NCBI GenBank assembly: GCA_026874595.1
Contig: CM049319.1
Location: 60,396,917 to 60,460,916 of the forward strand
DNA from: Sipunculus nudus
Lineage: Eukaryota > Annelida > Sipuncula > Golfingiida > Sipunculidae
DNA length: 64,000 nucleotides
Direction of reading: 5' to 3'
Both the position numbers and the translations under genes were made by a program. Each line of letters opens with the position of its first letter. The first letter of the stretch is position 1. Below, piece after piece: positions 1 through 12,177 of the stretch. The notes under the pieces were generated by a model. That model made no database searches. It was not told where the DNA came from and saw only the letters and a list, made by a program, of their open reading frames with translations.

Positions 1-951
1 TACCCAGGACCCGCAGGTGCGGTATACAAGAGCCTGGTCGAGGCTAGGATAATCGTGTGTACGCACTTTCACCAAGTCGGAAAGCGTTATGGAGTAAGTT
101 TCATATAACTTAGTTCTTATATGGTTAGGCCTGCATTAAAAAAGGTGGTTTCCAACAATATAAAACTAAAAATAAATTTTAACAAAAATGAATGAAAAAT
201 AAAAAATGGCACCCACCTTTATGATGGAATGAGGATGACACCACATACGGATGAGTCTCTGTACGGCCGAGGCATCGCCTTTACTCACGGCTACCACAAG
301 ACCCGGCTGATGATAAAGAGAAAGAAAGTATCTGGAATATGATATCAATGAATTTATACAAAGAATACCACAGTGGAAAGGTGTACCAGATACATACTTG
401 ATATTTTAAACTGAAATTAAGCTGATCGACATAAGATGTTTTCATGACATCTTTATAGTACCTTTTGGATTTAAGTTAAATTGTGGGAGGGAAGATTTTG
501 AACCAAGAAATAGTAACAAATGTAGCTGAATGTCAAATCAAGAAGTAAGGGATTTTACAAACGGAATGAGCATAATTACAAATACCTGGTGTCTCAAGTT
601 TTATGACTTAATTGGTATTTTATTAATGAGTCGATTTGCACACAAACTGTTCGTCCGAGTGTATACTTGTATCTAAATACTTACCCTGAAGCCTTGTAGT
701 ATCCTTTCCATGTCTCCGACGGCCTCATCCATAGGGGTCAGTCCAAGCTATAATTAAAATTTTAAAATATTACCAAAAAATGCGTGTATCATCATGGAGT
801 ACATTGTTCAAATGACGTATACCTTATAGGGTCTAATATGAATTTGAAACAATGTTTGGACTGATTTTGAATTAAGGGGAGTTTAGTGGGATGTTATCTT
901 AAGCGTCAGCGCTCCCGGATCTCTACATTTACAAGGTCTGATTAATTTATA

Positions 952-998
<47 letters not shown>

Positions 999-3900
999 TT
1001 ATTTACCAGGTTCCTGCAGCTGAGATCGGCTCCGGCCATTAACAATGCTTCAGCCACATCGATCTTCCCCATACGTACAGCAAGATGCAGGGCCGTGTCT
1101 CCATCCTGTAACCATGACGACAGAATTATAGACATTTCTACTCTACTATGATAACAATATCCTTCTTTTTTTATGAAGGATCTAACACGTGTTTTCTATA
1201 TTGCTAATTACTAATTAAAATTAGTTTTTACTTTATTTTGGAAAATGATCGATCTTAAATTTTGTAAAATTATATAAATTGTTGGTCATATCATGCTTTA
1301 TCTGACAAGATTAGTGAAACTCAATTAAAGCGGCTTATGCCCCTATAATAATCCATCTTCCTGGCCATCTTCGATCGTTTGATCTTGCTTAAAGCTACGA
1401 TTCCTTTGGTTCTGGTTGCGGCCGCAGTAGGGGATATAGTTAAACATAAATTATGTAGACCAATTCCTTTTATGCGGTTGCGGTACGTATCCGACCCGTC
1501 ATTCGACAATTTTTTTGTCGGATTATGAGGCGATCGGTCTGACAAAAATCTTTAAACGGATGGGGTCGGACGAGGAATAACGCTGAATTGTAACATCACA
1601 TAGGGGTTTCCCAAGGATTATTGTTTTCATAAGCATATTCCACGAGGAAAAACGTTCTCCGCCTGAAAACATCGATTTAAATCATTGTAAATATATGAAC
1701 TATTTATACCTGTCATTCACTGGTGAGTGATCTGCCCAGTACATGCAAGCCATGTCAAGCAGCTAGTTTTACCACCACTTTTCACAATATAGGGATACAT
1801 AAATATTATATCATATGTACAAATTATTCATATTACATATACAAACTTACATTTTATTCGCAACCACGACCGCATAAATTGAATCGGCCTTGCCGCAACC
1901 GCATACCGCAACCGCGTAAAAGGAATCGTTGCTTTAGAAGACAGGAGGTCTGCTATAACCTGGAAGTTTGCACAGGCGCATGTGATGGGGCTGAAATCAT
2001 ACCAGTACACAGACCAAAAAAATGTTCACACGCCTTATTAACAGAACACATGCACCGGAAACTCGACAGTTATTATATGACTGGTCAGATTCTCCATAAC
2101 GTCTCCCATCATCAGACGGTTGACCTAAATATAGTTTTTATCGCCGCGTAGACGAGCCGTACACGTCACCAGCTAGATTGGTTTATTTTTTCTTGTTACT
2201 AATTCATGAAATAGCACGCTCGAGCAAGGTTTCCACTCAATCAAGCTTGAGAACTAGCTCCCAGGAAGATGAACTTACATGTATTTACATATTTTATTGT
2301 CCCCATTGGTGTCTGGAAACCCGGTCATAATGTACATTATTTGTCTTACCTTATTCTGTGTGTTGATAGGGATGCCCGCGTCTGCGCATGCGTGGACGAA
2401 TGTTGGCGATTCATTCACACTCTCAAGGATTATTGCCTGTATAAAAAACATCACCGAGCATAAATCAAAAGGATAAAATTTACTGGCATAATTGTGTGTA
2501 TAGGTGTGTTTGTGTGTGTACCTGCGTCTAAGGCTCAGGGGTAGAGCATAGGACTCAAAGCCAGGAGATCGTGAGTTCCAAACTCAGCCGTGGCAGTGAG
2601 ATATTTCACGGTCGGCCTCCACCCTGGGTGAGCGCTCTGCAGGCATAATCGTAAGGCTGTGTCTATCGACCGTGTTATGTTATTATTCCTCACGGTGAGG
2701 TTTTTAAAGTACATTACTTTACCCGATTAATCTCCACTTATTCGCAAGACTTAAAATAAAATTTTCTTGTATAAATGCGCCATAAGGAAAAAAATGGATT
2801 AAGAAAAATAAACCTTTGCTGAATATACCTTTATTTCTTACATGCTACATCACTAGGAAAAGATATATTTTATTACATTAAAATTTATATAAAATGTTTT
2901 TTCTTCAATGAGCTTTAAAATACGATAATGAATATTCCAGGTAAATACATAATGACATGAATTTAACTGACACCAACTGCATCGTAAATGTTAATAAAGT
3001 GCCTCGTTTAGATCATCAGCCGTGATTGTTGTAAAGACATTGAAATTATCCGGACCGAGCCTACATCTCTTACTATTGTCACAAGCCCGCTAAAAATTTT
3101 TCTGTATGCCTCAACATGGCGTATCTGAGCTGGCTGTCGCGATGACAATCCTCCGCCAGAGGTCGCATCTACTAAAAAACCAACTTCTTCAGTTAGACAC
3201 TGTGTGAAGGCCGGGACTACTTATTCAACTGTTTAACTTTACAATCATAATTTGTTACATTCCGAAAAAAAACACCTTCTGATTACATTTCCCATACACA
3301 CGCTTACAAAATATTACTTATTCTTGCTACAAAAACTAACATCTTCCTTGAAACAATTCTTATTTAACGTACTTGAACTGACCACATTACTCTCTTCACT
3401 ACACGTATACCCACGCCGAGAGTGAATTTTGAACCCCCAGTGCATTTCAAATCCCATAAACAATTACCAGCAGAGTCGTACTCCTGAGAGTCATATGCAG
3501 TGTGATGCGGTGACTCTTCGTATTGGCGACATATTACCGATAAATTATCGTTATTTATTGGAAGAGAGAATATGCACAACAAATATGAATAACATTATAT
3601 AACACTATAGCAGTAAGGTATACAGCCGCAGGCTCCTCACAGAGCGGTGAAACACCGCAGTCGTTCCTCTTTTTGTTTTACCGCTGCTTTGTATAGCGTG
3701 GTTTTGGGTTACACCACCAGGGTGGGCACAGAAGAAAAAATTGAGAAAACCAATGAGAGCGTGGCATCACATTTTGCTCAAGTTCCATGTTTTAAACATT
3801 CGACACCCACTCTCATTGGTCTGATTACACCGGGTATCCGCTCTCTCTGGTCTGATTCTTTGCCCTGTGTCAGAACCGACGGTCCGACCGTAGGCACGCG

Positions 3901-4310
3901 CGACAATTCCCAAATAAATACAAAAACATGAAGGAAGAAACACAGAAGAAATACCAGCTGTAAAATCCTGATTTGCGCTGAACCACCACCAGGTGGCGTG
4001 AGCGCAGTGTTCATATTTTGCGCCACTCATCGCGCCCTGTGCACGCCCATTTCCATTTTATGTACAAGTGAAAGCAAACGGCTTCAGAATGAAATATTGG
4101 CAAATATCAAAATATTTGACGGAGAAAACAATTATGCATGATATAATTCATGTATATTTAACATTCATGGTGTATGAATAGGTCCTTTAAAACAAAACTG
4201 TGATGAGGGGATTTCTGATCAAACATCTTTCTTACCTTATTCTTTCTTAGGCTCTGCAGATGTTCTATTTTTCTCCTCTCCTCAGCACCGGGACCTTGTC
4301 CGTCCCCCAT
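1..4310 (-). CDS. Ankyrin-repeat protein, 5' exons only (gene continues left of window)
   Basis: Five exons on the minus strand join in phase 0 with GT/AG borders: 4236-4310, 2350-2436, 1007-1105, 685-747 and 217-306. A sixth may cover 1-33, but its acceptor is weak. Exon 1 starts with ATG at 4310 and encodes a charged 25-residue N-terminus (MGDGQGPGAEERRK...). Exon 3 is 33 codons long and is a canonical ankyrin repeat (DGDTALHLAVRMGKIDVAEA, ending MAGADLSCRNL). Exon 4 (GLTPMDEAVGDMERILQGF) resembles the first half of another repeat. Exon 5 (AVSKGDASAVQRLIRMW) has the look of a further helix pair. Ankyrin repeats form protein-binding scaffolds. No catalytic domain is visible in this part, so I cannot name the family. 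Introns are 0.3-1.8 kb and carry a (TA)n array and a SINE-like insertion. Confidence 0.8.
955..994. repeat. (TA)n microsatellite beside an ankyrin exon
   Basis: About 40 bp of pure TA in the intron of the ankyrin gene, starting roughly 12 bp from the 5' splice site of the exon at 1007-1105. Confidence 0.9.
1340..1960. repeat. Inverted pair of a CCGCAACCGCATA-type repeat
   Basis: The block at about 1370-1495, read on the minus strand, contains CCGCAACCGCATAAAAGGAA and later AAAGGAATCGTAGCTTTA. The block at about 1880-1950 on the plus strand contains CCGCAACCGC, GTAAAAGGAATCG and TTGCTTTA in similar order. The two look like diverged copies of one dispersed repeat in opposite orientation within an intron. 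Ends are not defined and no coding capacity is credible. Confidence 0.4.
2522..2700 (+). mobile_element. tRNA-derived SINE-like element
   Basis: An A-box-like segment at about 2532-2547 (GGCTCAGGGGTAGAGC) and a B-box-like segment at about 2569-2585 (GATCGTGAGTTCCAAACTC) have the sequence and spacing of an internal RNA polymerase III promoter of tRNA type. The tRNA-unrelated part follows to about 2700. There is no intact cloverleaf, so this is not a tRNA gene. It lies in the first intron of the ankyrin gene. Confidence 0.6.
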
Positions 4311-6254
4311 CTTCACTCACTGGCTGAATGAAAAAAATATAAATGAAAAATTTAAATAAAAAAATAAAACGAAACAAATGTGAAAATACCAAAACAGGAC
4401 GAAACTAGAGTTGGAAATATAATCAAGATACTTATGGCATAACAATATTCGAGATTATGAGGGATCTGTATTTTTTGCTTCCTTTCTCTCAGTTTTTCAT
4501 CAACACCATCACAGCAGACAACTCCCAAACTTTTCCCCCCTTTTTCTGGATCCGCCTACATTCATACTGGTGACTTTAAAGCCATCGTAAAGCCGATAAC
4601 GACTGCATTTGTCAAATGTCACGGGGTAAATATCTTGTCTATGTTGACAGACATGTAAAGCTGTCACCTGTACTGACAGACATGTAAAGCTGTCATCTGT
4701 ACTTTGTGTTGTCAAGTATGTCTCTTTGACAAGCTGTTCGAATAAGGAGTTCAACAAGTCTACTGTAAACAGATTGTGTGTATTGAGCGTCTATTCAACC
4801 GTAAACATCTAATATACACGATACACATGGGCCCCATATTCAAAATGGTATACCGCCTTCGTCACATATCCGTCTCCTTGAGGAGATTATAAATATAACC
4901 CTTGTCCTTCCGAAGGCTTTATTCCTCTTTTGTCTGGCTTGCAAAACTTATTCTTCCCCAGCCAAATCCTGTAATCCTTCTCTTGATATAAGCCGTATTC
5001 ATCTCTTGCCAATGGTTGTAATTCCCCTTTTGCCCGGGAATATTATTCATCATCTCCAAAATATTTTTTTTCACTAGTGCTATATGACAACTCTGTCAAA
5101 GACTGCTTGTTCTCTTTCAGACCTCTAGTGGCCTGAAACCATTGAGGCCACGCACATACACAATTGTTAACCATTGAGGCAACACACAAACAATTGTCAT
5201 ACGGAATCTACGCTCCTATGTTTCGTGTGTTTAGGTTCTGTGATTAAGAAGGTTTATAATTAATTAATCTAATTGGTGACCAAAACTGCCCATGCCTCGA
5301 TCCTTTAGAGGAAGTTATTGATATTCTAGAAAGTGAACCATGTGCTTTTACATGTGGACAATTTCAAGAAATAAAGTCTATTTTTATCCTTGCTAGCTGA
5401 CAGAATCCCACGTATTTTAGATTAACCGGTAAATTGTAAAGAAAACACCTTTGGTCAAAGAGTCCTGGAAAACATTTGTATCCTATCAGTTTTTTTCTGG
5501 AAATACAGAGAAGAATGTTCGTTTAAACTCGGAAAAGTCATTATATCTTTACACTGTATCACAATTTTATTATCCTGGTACACTGTAATGTTTTGTCTGT
5601 GTATGGGGTTTTAACCAATTTCTTCCGCAAGTTTACAGAAAATAATCATGGACAGGTTTGCTGGAGTATAAGATTTATCACGATCTATTAGTCCCCCCTT
5701 TCAATCACTATTTTAACGTTTTCACAAAATTATTTGTGTACAGTCTACTGACCTCAACAATGGCATGCTTACTCACTCGAAGAGCTCACTTGAGTATATG
5801 GAATGTTATGATATATTGAAAGGCTTGTTTCATTTTCGAAAACGAATTTAGCCCTGTGACCATGAAGTGAAGAGTTAGAATAATGGCGGATATATTGAGA
5901 TCCCTTTAAATATTTAATAATATTACAAATATCCCATTTGGATAAAACAATTAAATACCGAGCGTCATAATAACATTTGAAAGTTCTGCTTAAGAGAATA
6001 ATAATAACAGAGCTCCCTTTAATTTATGTCGGCGACACGTAAACACTTTAACTGCTTAAACTGCATTCTTTTATTTAGAGCCAAATAGTGCCTACCCACG
6101 TCATACAGCTTTAGTCCCATACTCAAGCCGTTACTCTGAGGAGATTGGCACTTGAAAACAAGCCAAACCACAGTGTAAACCAACTGAATATTTGCAGGCA
6201 CCCATGAACCGGCTGCCGCGAACATAAATAAAAACACCATTGGGCTACTGTGTG
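4311..6254. other. Intergenic, upstream of the ankyrin gene
   Basis: No supportable gene. The only short structure is a perfect-period tandem pair of a 29-bp unit at 4645-4702 (TGACAGACATGTAAAGCTGT...). The interval includes the likely promoter of the minus-strand ankyrin gene, but no convincing core element was recognised. Confidence 0.5.
4645..4702. repeat. 29-bp unit, two tandem copies
   Basis: Two adjacent 29-bp copies of a unit beginning TGACAGACATGTAAAGCTGT differ by a single C/T. The unit itself contains the short inverted pair TGACAG/CTGTCA. Confidence 0.8.
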
Positions 6255-6468
6255 CAGAAGCGGATCCAGGGGGGGGGGGGGGGGTCCAGGGGGTCCGGAC
6301 CCCCCCCCCCCTTTTTTTCACCCGAAGCAATCTTTTTACGGGGTTTTAGACGTAATTTTGCGGCCTGGACCCCCCCTTTTCCAGACCTGATGACCTTTTT
6401 TTTTTTAGGATTTTCATTGGTCTCCTGGGTTGGACCACCCCTTTTCCTAAATCCTGGATCCGCCCCTG
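6255..6468 (+). mobile_element. 214-bp TIR element (hAT-like MITE), copy 1
   Basis: The left end CAGAAGCGGATCCAGG and the inverted right end CAGGGGCGGATCCAGG form 16-bp terminal inverted repeats with two mismatches. The element is flanked by an exact 5-bp direct duplication GTGTG (6250-6254 and 6469-6473). The interior has long G and C runs and no coding capacity. A second copy of identical length lies in reverse orientation at 52684-52897. The CAG terminus recalls hAT elements, and some hAT lineages make 5-bp duplications; the superfamily call is inference. Confidence 0.85.
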
Positions 6469-6965
6469 GTGTGCCTAATTGCTCACCGAACGGCGAATAC
6501 AAGAACTGCGGCCATTGTGAAAAGTGCGCCTCTTGTTCAAAGAAAGACGAATGTGCCAAGTAGTGACATGGCAACAACGTCGTTAGGAGCACCCACACGG
6601 TCACACCAGAAGTGGGCTCTTCTGAGCTATAGGCGAATTGGCAGGTAACGGATAGAGCCGTGCGCACTGGGATACAATTATTGTGTGCTGTTAACCGATT
6701 ACCGAGCTTACCTTGATTAGTAGGAACCAACAAAGGCTACATTCAATAATATTCGGGGAAAATCTCTTGGTAGCCGGGAGCATCTAAGGTTTTGAAAATG
6801 CAAACGTTTTTTTTTATGTGTAGATTTGGTTTGTGTAGACTTGTTTTTCAAGACCGAAAACTGTCCCGAAGCGAGCGTTTATATGATCTAAAAGAAAATC
6901 TTTGTAACCATTCTGTAAAATAAAACGTCTGTACGAAGCCAGGTTACTAGCACTCTGTATTAGAC

Positions 6966-7065
6966 CAGGGGCGGATTTAAGCTTTAGGATTTAGGAAGAG
7001 GAGGGGGTCCAGCCAAGGAAGACTAAGAGACTACATTGAGATGTTTGGTTGCATAAGTCCAGAAG
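6966..7065 (-). mobile_element. Diverged, truncated relative of the 214-bp TIR element
   Basis: CAGGGGCGGATTTAAGC followed by TTTAGGATTTAGGAAGAGG and GGGGGTCCAGCC matches the right-hand end of the element at 6255-6468 read inward. The rest of the match fades by about 7065 and no second terminus was found. Confidence 0.5.
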
Positions 7066-8786
7066 TTGAACTGTCACTAGTTTCACAACGCCTTTAGCAA
7101 AACTCTTGTACGTCTTGCCTCCAGATATCCTTGTTGAATGTGTTTGGGTTATTTTGGCCCCCCCCCCCCCACACACACAAATCTGATTAAGATGTGGATA
7201 TAAACAAAATGAACAGCCTGTGGCACTTTGGCCTATTTTTTTTTTATTAAAGGCCCATGGGATTTTCTTCAGTTAATAAATGCGTCACATATCGGAGCAG
7301 GCCCCTTTCAAACATGATACAGTAGGCATTCCAAATGGACCAATAGGGCCTACTTATACCAACATTACAGTCGACTCTCTAAAGTCAGAGGGGCAGTTAC
7401 AGCCAGCTCAACATTAAAAATAATATAGCAACATGAGACCCAGAGTTTTTATCTCAGGGGGACAGGTTTCGGTTTTTGAAAAGAGGATGGTCCTAGTTGA
7501 GCCCAAGGGTCGGAAAATCCATAAATATATTTACAAAGAAGAACAGTGAAGCGAACCAGAGGTAAATCGTCAAATTCAAAATACCATTTCAGCAGTAGCC
7601 TAACGTATGAAGCGCCATCTATAGATTACATTTGCTTACAATTCACATTACCAATAGCTACAGCCATTAGTAATTATTTGCTAATAGTCATAACACAGTT
7701 GATACCATCACATGCAATCGTAAAGATTCAATTGCCATGTAGACAGTATTTTGAAAATAGCAAAACAAAAAAAAGACAATTCCTTTATTCATTCAGTAGT
7801 GCTTGCTCTACTGAATTTCTCTCCGTGATATAAAAAATAGTGATTAACATTTCTGTCTTATACGGGGAAAAGTGGAAAAGGTCATCTTGGGTCGTTTTTG
7901 TAACCAGAAAGATGGCAAATGATCATTGTTCATGTGATATTTCTTACTGAAGGCTGATACTATTGCTGAGATAATTTGGAAACATAGGCCTACATTACAT
8001 CACATATGTTAACGCATCAAATTGTCAAAATTGGCAATTGACCAGATTTGAAGTTCTGTAAATTTTTAAAACCATTTGACAGATTTCACACTCGCTTTAT
8101 TCTCCATCCCCCGAGGTTATTAACTACGTGTATATGATATGAAAGCTAAAATGCTTATTAATTCGGGTGGTCTTAGAGAAAGAGGAAAAAAAATTCCGAC
8201 CCGCAGAGAGTAGGTCAACAAAGCTGGCCCCACCGATCGAAAGCTTTTTTTTGCATATTCACCCCATGACCAATACGTCTGCAAAATTTTACAACAACAA
8301 ATGCGGTTCAGATATTTGGTAACAGCCGCTGAACGTCGGACGCTGCACAGTCGCATAATAATATATAATACTTTTGAGAGTGGCAGTGTTGAGGATATAG
8401 TCTAGCTTAGAAAAGGCGCGTAGCCCATCTCTGCAATATCAGTGGATTATTTGCCTGTAAGCTAGGACCAAAGCGATATGAGTATTGCATGACAAGCGGG
8501 AAGACTTCTCTTTACCCGCCTTTATATAACACTCTGACCTTCACGGAGCTTCCGCGAACTACAAGAAATGTGGAATCAAACGAGCGCGGACTGTGAGGTT
8601 TCTCTCCGCGGAATCAGGCGATACATTATTCAGACAGTCTCCGATCGATAGGAAAGTCAACACAAGACACGCAAACGTCTGTATTAACCATTCACTATTT
8701 GAAAGTAAGTTTTTCGTAGATATAAGGAATGGAATTAGGATTGAGGTCTGTCATTGATGATTCTGATCCCGTGGTTTACTCTCTCT
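7066..8786. other. Intergenic, no gene recognised
   Basis: A C-run followed by CA repeats occurs near 7159-7182. A less AT-rich patch at about 8520-8704 has a TATATAA at about 8523 and a GTAAGT at 8705, but only a short ATG-initiated frame that stops within it. It could be a 5' untranslated exon of an unseen transcript or chance. Confidence 0.4.
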
Positions 8787-8852
8787 GTGTGTGTGTGTGT
8801 GTCTGTCTGTGTGTGTGTCTGTCTGTAACTCTCTCTATATATAAATATATTT

Positions 8853-8930
<78 letters not shown>
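8786..8930. repeat. (TG)n followed by (TA)n microsatellite
   Basis: About 40 bp of TG/TCTG repeats pass into about 75 bp of nearly pure TA. Frames through it give only IYIY-type peptides and are not genes. Confidence 0.95.
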
Positions 8931-8933
<3 letters not shown>

Positions 8934-9446
8934 CTTTCTGCCCTTTCGTTCTTACTGATAACTTGGGTTTCATTCGAGATATTAATAACCGATACTCCTG
9001 TATTTGGCTCACGTATAATCTGAAAATGCTGAAACCGTTTCTTGACAAACAAGATATACAAAATAATTCAACAGATTCAAATGTTAAATGTTGATTCCTC
9101 GGAGATTCTTTCCCCTTTATGAACCGTTTCGGAACAAGATCGAACCATACATAATTATATTAGCCATTCTGATGTTTGGGGGGAGGGTGGCTGAAAAAAG
9201 AGACCCCGGTAATTAGAATAAAAGCAGATTATGGACTTCTTGTCCGTTTTCGGGGGAACAGGCTTGTTTATAAAAAAACTAGCCAAATAGGGTCTATGTT
9301 GATTATATCAACCTACTGTCCAACTTCCTAGACTCTCCATTGACCGGTGCGCCCATGCGTTTGAATATACAAAAATATAGTAGTGTACTAAATATATGGA
9401 CGTATATATATATATATTATTGTGGCATCTGTCATCAATACCGTTT

Positions 9447-9448
<2 letters not shown>

Positions 9449-9526
<78 letters not shown>
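9449..9526. repeat. (TA)n microsatellite, about 78 bp
   Basis: Uninterrupted TA dinucleotides preceded by a shorter TA run near 9404-9417. Confidence 0.95.
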
Positions 9527-9529
<3 letters not shown>

Positions 9530-10591
9530 CCTCTTTCCCGCTTTAGAAAGGTGCATATCCACTTTCTATATGGAGGTCATGAACGCAACATAAAAAATGA
9601 GGAGGAAAATGGAGGTTCAGACGGGGAGAGGTTCCAACGTAATCAAATATAGAGGTCAAGAGTGTGTTTAGTATTCATCAAGCATTTGTCCTTCAAATAT
9701 GAGATTTACCTCTGACCCAGGCTAAATCATATAATATAGACTCATAAATAAAACACATAGCACTCTACAGGAAGCATTGATAAATGTGACGCCATGCAAG
9801 GCGTAGTTTTCTTTAATGATTAGTTCCATAAGGGTTGCCTTATACACGGGGCAGTTAAGCTGTATAATATAAACCATACCTAAGGAACTAATTGTGTGTA
9901 CTATAATGCATCGGGAATCAATAATCCATACATAATTACGCACATTACATACAGTGCCTACTTAGCCATATTTACACATACTGTAACATAACTGAGCACG
10001 TGTATGCACACACATACACACAAAAACCCGCAGCCTTAGACTAAAACACACTTTTTTTATATTCTACTTATATTATAATATCAAAATTTGGGCAAATATA
10101 CTCATACACATATAAATGCCCTTGAAACCGTGCATGCAGCGTTTATGTGTGCTTTATAATTTACTTAAGTCTTATATAAATAATAATGGCACCATGACAT
10201 GTACTTACAAACAATACAGTTTAAACACTCACAAAAAAAAAAAAAACGAAACTCATAAAAAATCCCTTTTATATTACCGCATGTTTGTGTCGTCCATTTT
10301 CGTGAACCTAGAATTTTAACTGAAGCCTGCTACAAATTGCAGACTATACAAAGTATAAGCTTTTTTTTCCCAATAACACATATAAACCCTCGAAATTTTG
10401 CTGAAATGTAGAACATGGTCCATGGGAGATCAAACCGTTATCTCCCCTCTATCATGGTTATATCTACCTATTAGGTGAAATTTAATATTTTGATTTTACA
10501 CAAAAATTCAGTTTCATTAAGGCACCTGTGAAATACATTTAAGAGGAATAAAACCGGGTTAGAGTTACAGTCATGAAGTTTTATATATAAT
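9527..10591. other. Intergenic AT-rich spacer
   Basis: No gene, hairpin or transposon end was recognised here. Short A-runs and CA-rich stretches (about 9999-10030) are the only visible structure. Confidence 0.5.
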
Positions 10592-10913
10592 CAGGGGCGT
10601 AGCAAGGATTGAGGGAGGGGAGGGGGCCGAAATATTTGGCAAAGTTAATAAAACACCGCACAATAATTCCACACAACATACCGGTACTTATATTTTAATT
10701 CCAATGAGAAATATCGGTTGCACAAGATGAATAAATAAAAAAATCATATTTTCAGGATCAAATCTAATAACATGTAGAAATAAGTCTTCTGATACCAGTG
10801 ACAGGTGTTTCAGGATTGTGATTAATGTTTAATCATCATTAAACCAAGTGAAATTCCCGGAGGACCAGGAGTGCTATATGCGACCGGGTATGGGCCCCTA
10901 GGCAACGTCCCTA
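10592..10913 (+). mobile_element. CAGGGGCGTAGC-family TIR element, short copy
   Basis: Starts CAGGGGCGTAGCAAGGATTG then AGGGAGGGGAGGGGG, the same 35-bp start as the element at 45835. Its right end (GAAATTCCCGGAGGACC ... GCGACCGGG ... GGCAACGTCCCTA) matches the right end of that element with decay. Both ends therefore define a family with variable internal length. Flanking duplications are no longer clear (ATAAT versus TATTT). Confidence 0.65.
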
Positions 10914-11559
10914 TATTTAAACACCATAGTGGCTTACTACTGTTTGAAGTTTGAAACAGTGTACCTTGAAAATATTTTTTTTAATAATAAAAAAATCATA
11001 TGCCTTTCTGAAAGCCAAGTAAAATATGAAAAAAATGTATAACATCAGCACTAACACTGAACCAGGATCACTGAAACACTGTATGGATTCAATGCTAATA
11101 TTTAAATACCTTTTGGAATGATTTTGAACGAGGGGAAGCGAAGATTCCTTAAAACTGGGTGCGGATCCGGATAAAGGGGATCTAGTGGCACTGTTTTTCC
11201 TTGGCGGAGGCATGCGCTCGAACGAGTACCATTCTAATGCTGACTGTGTTGGACTCAAGGGCAGTGGTGCACGGAAGGAATGACAAATTCATTTATTGAC
11301 CTAGCTGACAGACTTAATTGACGTCTATACACTTGAGATTTAAAGGTTAATGCCGCTGGTCGCCAGTCTATCTTGTCGGCGGAGAGAGTGACCGCCAAGT
11401 ACCTGTCCTCCGCCGGGAAAAGTTATTGTCTGTATGATTATATAAGATAAGTGTGTCAGTAAACTCTCCAGGCACACAGGGGTATCACAATCAAACCTAG
11501 GCATATCGTGATTATATCATATGATCATATTATAAATCTTGTCCGATGATAAACACGCA

Positions 11560-11565
<6 letters not shown>

Positions 11566-11628
<63 letters not shown>
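11566..11628. repeat. (TA)n microsatellite, left of a pair
   Basis: About 63 bp of nearly pure TA, separated by 71 bp of unique sequence from a second array. Confidence 0.95.
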
Positions 11629-11629
<1 letters not shown>

Positions 11630-11694
11630 TTGATATTCCGACCCTTATCAATCCGAAAACCTTGCAATCCGACTTTTCGTGGCTCAATGGTGAT

Positions 11695-11699
<5 letters not shown>

Positions 11700-11749
<50 letters not shown>
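11700..11749. repeat. (TA)n microsatellite, right of a pair
   Basis: About 50 bp of TA directly upstream of the hairpin at 11763-11800. Confidence 0.95.
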
Positions 11750-11751
<2 letters not shown>

Positions 11752-11762
11752 AATCGTGGTTG

Positions 11763-11800
11763 TACCACAAAGAAACAGCTTGCAACTGTTTCTTGTGGTA
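11763..11800. repeat. Short near-perfect hairpin
   Basis: The left arm TACCACAAAGAAACAG and right arm CTGTTTCTTGTGGTA are complementary apart from one extra A, around a 7-nt loop. A partial third copy of the right arm (TTTTCTTGTGGTTTAC) follows at about 11808-11823. Confidence 0.8.
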
Positions 11801-11899
11801 GCACGAATTTTCTTGTGGTTTACGTCTAGTTGTCAGAAAAAACATTTATTTTCAATAGTGACACAACAAATGACAGAAAAATTATACATGTATATATGA

Positions 11900-12144
11900 A
11901 TATAAAAAAAACTTTTTATTTTTCAGCCAAGAACTCAATACGAACACACTGCGTGTATTCAATCGTGTGCACATTTGATCAATTAATTTAGTACCGATGC
12001 ACGATGTTGCCTTTCTCTTTGTCTCTCTGTCTATCTCTCTCTCAATATGAAGATCAGATGCCAGTCTTTAACTTACTTTTATAATATTTTTCATAGATTT
12101 ATGATATACTTAACAATGTTTCATGTTATTTCACAATAACATGA

Positions 12145-12177
<33 letters not shown>

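Noticed and set aside
1723-2151. 142-codon plus-strand frame
   Set aside because: Runs antisense to the ankyrin gene through a dispersed repeat; composition is not protein-like.
2532-2600. tRNA gene
   Set aside because: A and B boxes are present but no complete cloverleaf; better explained as a tRNA-derived SINE.
3753-3821. Inverted pair ACCAATGAGAG / CTCTCATTGGT
   Set aside because: Arms are only about 15 bp with a 45-bp spacer and no target duplication; too weak to call an element.
6245-6733. 162-codon minus-strand frame with Gly/Pro/Lys-rich part
   Set aside because: It crosses the 214-bp TIR element and its G/C runs; the low-complexity part is transposon-derived.
8521-8704. TATA-like box, GC-richer block and GTAAGT resembling a 5' untranslated exon
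   Set aside because: No downstream plus-strand coding exon could be linked to it before the neprilysin-like gene.
8729-9094. Frames with long IYIYIY stretches here and at 9308-9652, 11517-11899, 15873-16124, 41424-41885 and 42114-42363
   Set aside because: They are translations of (TA)n arrays.
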